Assembly: GCA_945882615.1 (NCBI GenBank)
Contig: CAMCWK010000009.1
Coordinates: forward strand, 22,524-86,523
Direction: 5' to 3'
Source of the DNA: Rhizobium sp. Q54
GTDB lineage: Bacteria; Pseudomonadota; Alphaproteobacteria; Micropepsales; Micropepsaceae
DNA length: 64,000 nt
Part shown: one piece after another, positions 61,724 through 64,000 of the stretch
How positions within the stretch are numbered: position 1 is the first letter of the stretch
Layout of the letters: each line of letters begins with the position of its first letter
The notes under the pieces: model-generated
Databases searched by the model: none
Seen by the model: only the letters and a program-made list of their open reading frames with translations
Told to the model about the DNA's origin: nothing
Program-made: the position numbers and the translations under genes

Positions 61724-62767
61724 GTGTCCCGCCGAAATCTCTGGGTTCTCGCAGGATTGGTCGTAATGGCCCTCTGCGTCTGGCAGTTTTGGCCGCGGCC
61801 GCTTGCCGTGACAATTCTGGAAATTCAGCCCGGCGAAGCTGCGCGTGTGCTTGCCGTCAACGGTCGAATCCGGCCGCGCCTTTCTGTAGAGGTGAAATCT
61901 CCGGTGCCGGGACGCTTGATCCTGCTGCCCTTCGATGTCGGGCAGAAGGTGGAGCGGGGCGCCCTGATTGCGCGGGTGGATGATGCGCCGCAACTGGCCG
62001 TGATCCGACAAGAACAATCCCAACTCGCAGCACAGCGGGAGAACTTGGCCCAGACCCTGCGCGACCTTGCCCGCTATGAGAGGTTGGCTGAGGTAGTCGG
62101 CAGCCAGCGCGTCGAGCAGGCTCGTTTGGCGATGCGCCAAGCGCAGGACGAGGTTCTGCGGCTCACTGCCAGGGTCGAACAGGCGCGTGAGGTGCAGGAC
62201 CGCCATCAAATTCGTGCGCCATTTTCCGGAGTCATCACCGAGCGTCCGGTTGACCCCGGTCAGACGGTTGGCAGCGATACAACGGTTTATCGGCTGGCCG
62301 ATACCACGGCCCCAGAGGTCACGGCGCCGGTAGATGAGCTTTATGCCGCGGAACTGAAAGTGGGCATGGCTGCGACGGTTGCTGTTCCGGGTTTTGGCCG
62401 TCCACTGGCGGCCAGTATTAGCCAGATGGAAGATCGCGTAGATCCAGAAACGGGCGCGCGTTCGGTGCGCCTGCGCTTCGTCTCCCCACCACAGCGTGCG
62501 CCAGCGGGGCTGACGGTCTCAGTCAACTTGATTGTGGACCGGCAAGCCCGCGCGATCAGCATTATGCGCAGCTCGATTCTCAGCCCATCTGCCAACCCGC
62601 ATGTGCGCAGTGTGGATGCGGTAGGCCGGGTCGGCGACCAACCGATTCGTTTTATTGATTGGCCTGCGGAAAAAGTGATCGTCACCAACGGACTGAAGCC
62701 GGGTATGCGCATCCTGGCAGATCCGCGGGCCGCCGAACCCGGTCGCCGCGTGCGTGACGCGGACTAG
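61724..62767 (+). CDS. HlyD/RND-type periplasmic adaptor of an ABC exporter, GTG start
   Basis: 347 residues. One N-terminal helix (LWVLAGLVVMALCVWQFWP), a lipoyl half (VEVKSPVPGRLILLPFDVGQ), a coiled coil (about 90-165) and a second lipoyl/beta-barrel part (RAPFSGVITERPVDPGQTVG) form a MacA-like adaptor. GTG at 61724 has AAAGG at some distance. The permease follows after 3 bases. With an FtsX-type permease this suggests a MacAB-like exporter of peptides, lipids or antibiotics. Confidence 0.87.
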   Translation: MSRRNLWVLAGLVVMALCVWQFWPRPLAVTILEIQPGEAARVLAVNGRIRPRLSVEVKSPVPGRLILLPFDVGQKVERGALIARVDDAPQLAVIRQEQSQLAAQRENLAQTLRDLARYERLAEVVGSQRVEQARLAMRQAQDEVLRLTARVEQAREVQDRHQIRAPFSGVITERPVDPGQTVGSDTTVYRLADTTAPEVTAPVDELYAAELKVGMAATVAVPGFGRPLAASISQMEDRVDPETGARSVRLRFVSPPQRAPAGLTVSVNLIVDRQARAISIMRSSILSPSANPHVRSVDAVGRVGDQPIRFIDWPAEKVIVTNGLKPGMRILADPRAAEPGRRVRDAD

Positions 62768-62770
62768 TCC

Positions 62771-63973
62771 ATGCGCTATGCCGTCAAGATTGCTTTCCGG
62801 CATTTTCTGTCTAGTCCGGCTCAGACCGCGCTGCTGATCTCGGGCGTGGCGCTGGGTGTCACCGTTTTCATATTTATGAGCGCGCTGATCGGCGGCCTGG
62901 CACAGCTCCTGACCTTGCGCACCGTAGGCAGCATTCCGCATGTCACGCTGGAAATGCGGGAGCGCTCTCCCGGCCTGATCAATCCTGTCACAGGCGCCCA
63001 GCTGGCGGTGCAAAAAGACCTGAGCCGCCGCCAGCAAATCGCCGTATGGCAGCCGTTCATTGCGCAAATGGAATCGGCGTCCGGCGTCACCGCCGTGTCG
63101 CCCCAGATACGGGGAAGCGCCTTTCTAATCCGTGGCCAGGCCATTGCCCCGGTCGGCGTCTTTGGTGTGCTGCCGGACAAGCTTTCCGCCATAGCCGATA
63201 TTTCCTCCGCGATAGTCGCTGGCACGGCTACACTTCCCAGCGACGGCATTCTGATCGGATGGAAACTGGCGGACGATCTTGGACTGCACGTCGGCCAAGC
63301 CATTCAGGTGCGATCGGATCGCCAGCGCGAGCGCAGCTTCCGCATCAGCGGCATATTCTCACTGGGGATAGCAAGTGCCGATCGCCAGGCAATCTACATG
63401 AACTTCACCACAGCGCGGGCCCTTTTCGATCTTCCCAGCGGCATTTCCCGCATTGAACTCAAGGTGGCATCGGTCGGCCAAGCGCCGCGCTTGGCAGAGA
63501 TGTTGGGCCGAGCTACGGGCCTGAAAGTGACATCTTGGACGGAAGAGAATGCCCAACTTTTCGAGGCGCTCGATGCCCAAGGCCGCACCGGAACGATTAT
63601 CAAAGTCTTTGCGCTCCTGACCATTATGATTGGGATCGCAAGCGCCATGCTGCTATCGATCATGCGCCGCCGAAGCGAGATCGGCATAATGCGTGCCGCG
63701 GGCGTGCGCCGTCTGTTTATTGTCCAAGTATTCGTTCTTGAGGGAACCTTGATCGGCACCATCGGGAGCATTGCAGGTGCACTGCTCGCCTGGGCAGCGT
63801 TGGCGCCCTTCCCCCCTATCGCGCAGGTGAAGGGCGGCGGACTGCCCGTTGATGTAAGCCAGGGCGGAATTCTAATTGCGATCGTGCTGACCACGCTGGC
63901 GGCCGCCATCGCCTCCATCCTGCCGGCACAGCGGGCCGCCAAGGTGGACCCCGTGGAAGCCATTGGGCAATGA
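62771..63973 (+). CDS. ABC transporter permease, MacB/LolC (FtsX-like) type
   Basis: 400 residues. A first helix (about 17-45), a large periplasmic domain (45-265) and three C-terminal helices (about 275-300, 320-345 and 365-388) match type VII ABC permeases. MRRRSEIGIMRAAGVRR is the FtsX-domain coupling segment and the protein ends PVEAIGQ. It works with the adaptor upstream. The stop overlaps the next ATG. Mechanotransmission, not channel transport, is the family's mode. Confidence 0.9.
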   Translation: MRYAVKIAFRHFLSSPAQTALLISGVALGVTVFIFMSALIGGLAQLLTLRTVGSIPHVTLEMRERSPGLINPVTGAQLAVQKDLSRRQQIAVWQPFIAQMESASGVTAVSPQIRGSAFLIRGQAIAPVGVFGVLPDKLSAIADISSAIVAGTATLPSDGILIGWKLADDLGLHVGQAIQVRSDRQRERSFRISGIFSLGIASADRQAIYMNFTTARALFDLPSGISRIELKVASVGQAPRLAEMLGRATGLKVTSWTEENAQLFEALDAQGRTGTIIKVFALLTIMIGIASAMLLSIMRRRSEIGIMRAAGVRRLFIVQVFVLEGTLIGTIGSIAGALLAWAALAPFPPIAQVKGGGLPVDVSQGGILIAIVLTTLAAAIASILPAQRAAKVDPVEAIGQ

Positions 63974-64000
63974 GCGAAATCCCCCTGGTTAAGGTTCGCG
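63970..64000 (+). CDS. Start of a coupled gene, probably the exporter ATPase (partial)
   Basis: ATG at 63970 overlaps the permease stop (ATGA) and encodes MSEIPLVKVR before the window ends. In MacAB/LolCD-type operons the ATP-binding protein commonly follows, and xLVxVR is a usual ATPase N-terminus. Nothing more can be said from ten codons. Confidence 0.5.
   Translation, partial: MSEIPLVKVR

Noticed and set aside
1..64000. CRISPR arrays, rRNA, insertion sequences, prophage genes.
   Set aside because: No regularly spaced repeats, no rRNA-like stretches, no transposase, integrase or phage structural genes were seen.

Overview
The window is GC-rich and densely coded on both strands. It has short intergenic gaps, many ATGA/GTGA start-stop overlaps and frequent GTG or TTG starts. 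Several gene types point to an alphaproteobacterium: a PodJ-like polar factor with Sel1 repeats, a TIGR02186/TauE pair, a ligase-associated helicase/PdeM pair, a 3-hydroxybutyrate dehydrogenase beside a DUF3734 patatin, and a TorF-type porin. The Caulobacterales or the Rhizomicrobium/Micropepsaceae area would fit, but genus cannot be settled from sequence reading alone. There is no rRNA, CRISPR array, transposase or phage gene. Most of the window looks like stable chromosome, and only the right end, after a tRNA-Ser, looks somewhat different.

Left part (1-24,500). It opens with the end of a ROK-type sugar kinase and an otsB / GH15 glucosidase / otsA trehalose operon. A DUF423 membrane protein and an alpha/beta hydrolase follow. 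Next is a Crp/Fnr-type regulator behind a dyad-rich upstream region, then the helicase/PdeM DNA-repair pair and a fatty-acid desaturase. On the minus strand come TIGR02186/TauE, the PodJ-like protein, a CAP-domain lipoprotein coupled to a thiolase, a membrane protein and an exported helical-repeat protein. On the plus strand an SDR precedes a cNMP-binding patatin. A minus-strand pair then encodes an exported bicupin and a Tat-exported enolase-superfamily enzyme.

Middle (24,500-47,700). This part holds a MaoC hydratase, a TPR-methyltransferase, a TetR regulator, and a divergent SDR / MFS sugar-acid-type transporter locus with a perfect 9-bp dyad between them. It continues with a HbpS-like protein, NDH-2, and two tandem exported M20 peptidases. 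A TetR/HlyD/ABC/ABC-2 efflux operon has a palindromic operator lying between its -35 and -10. A PQQ-type sugar dehydrogenase diverges from a large exported protein of unknown family. Two divergent tRNA genes (Gln-TTG, Pro-CGG) share matched promoters. A CHASE3 hybrid histidine kinase and a TorF porin close the section.

Right part (47,700-64,000). It contains a histidine phosphatase and dienelactone hydrolase joined by a tiny overlapping reading frame, an SH3 protein, and a bioB / 66-aa membrane protein / purH run. A TPR protein and an AraC regulator are divergent. After tRNA-Leu(CAA) come an exported HbpS protein, a GNAT and an RcnB-like protein. The polyhydroxybutyrate-linked BDH/patatin pair, an MFS transporter and RlmJ follow. 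After tRNA-Ser(CGA) an ABC exporter (adaptor, FtsX-type permease, start of the next coupled gene) runs off the window.
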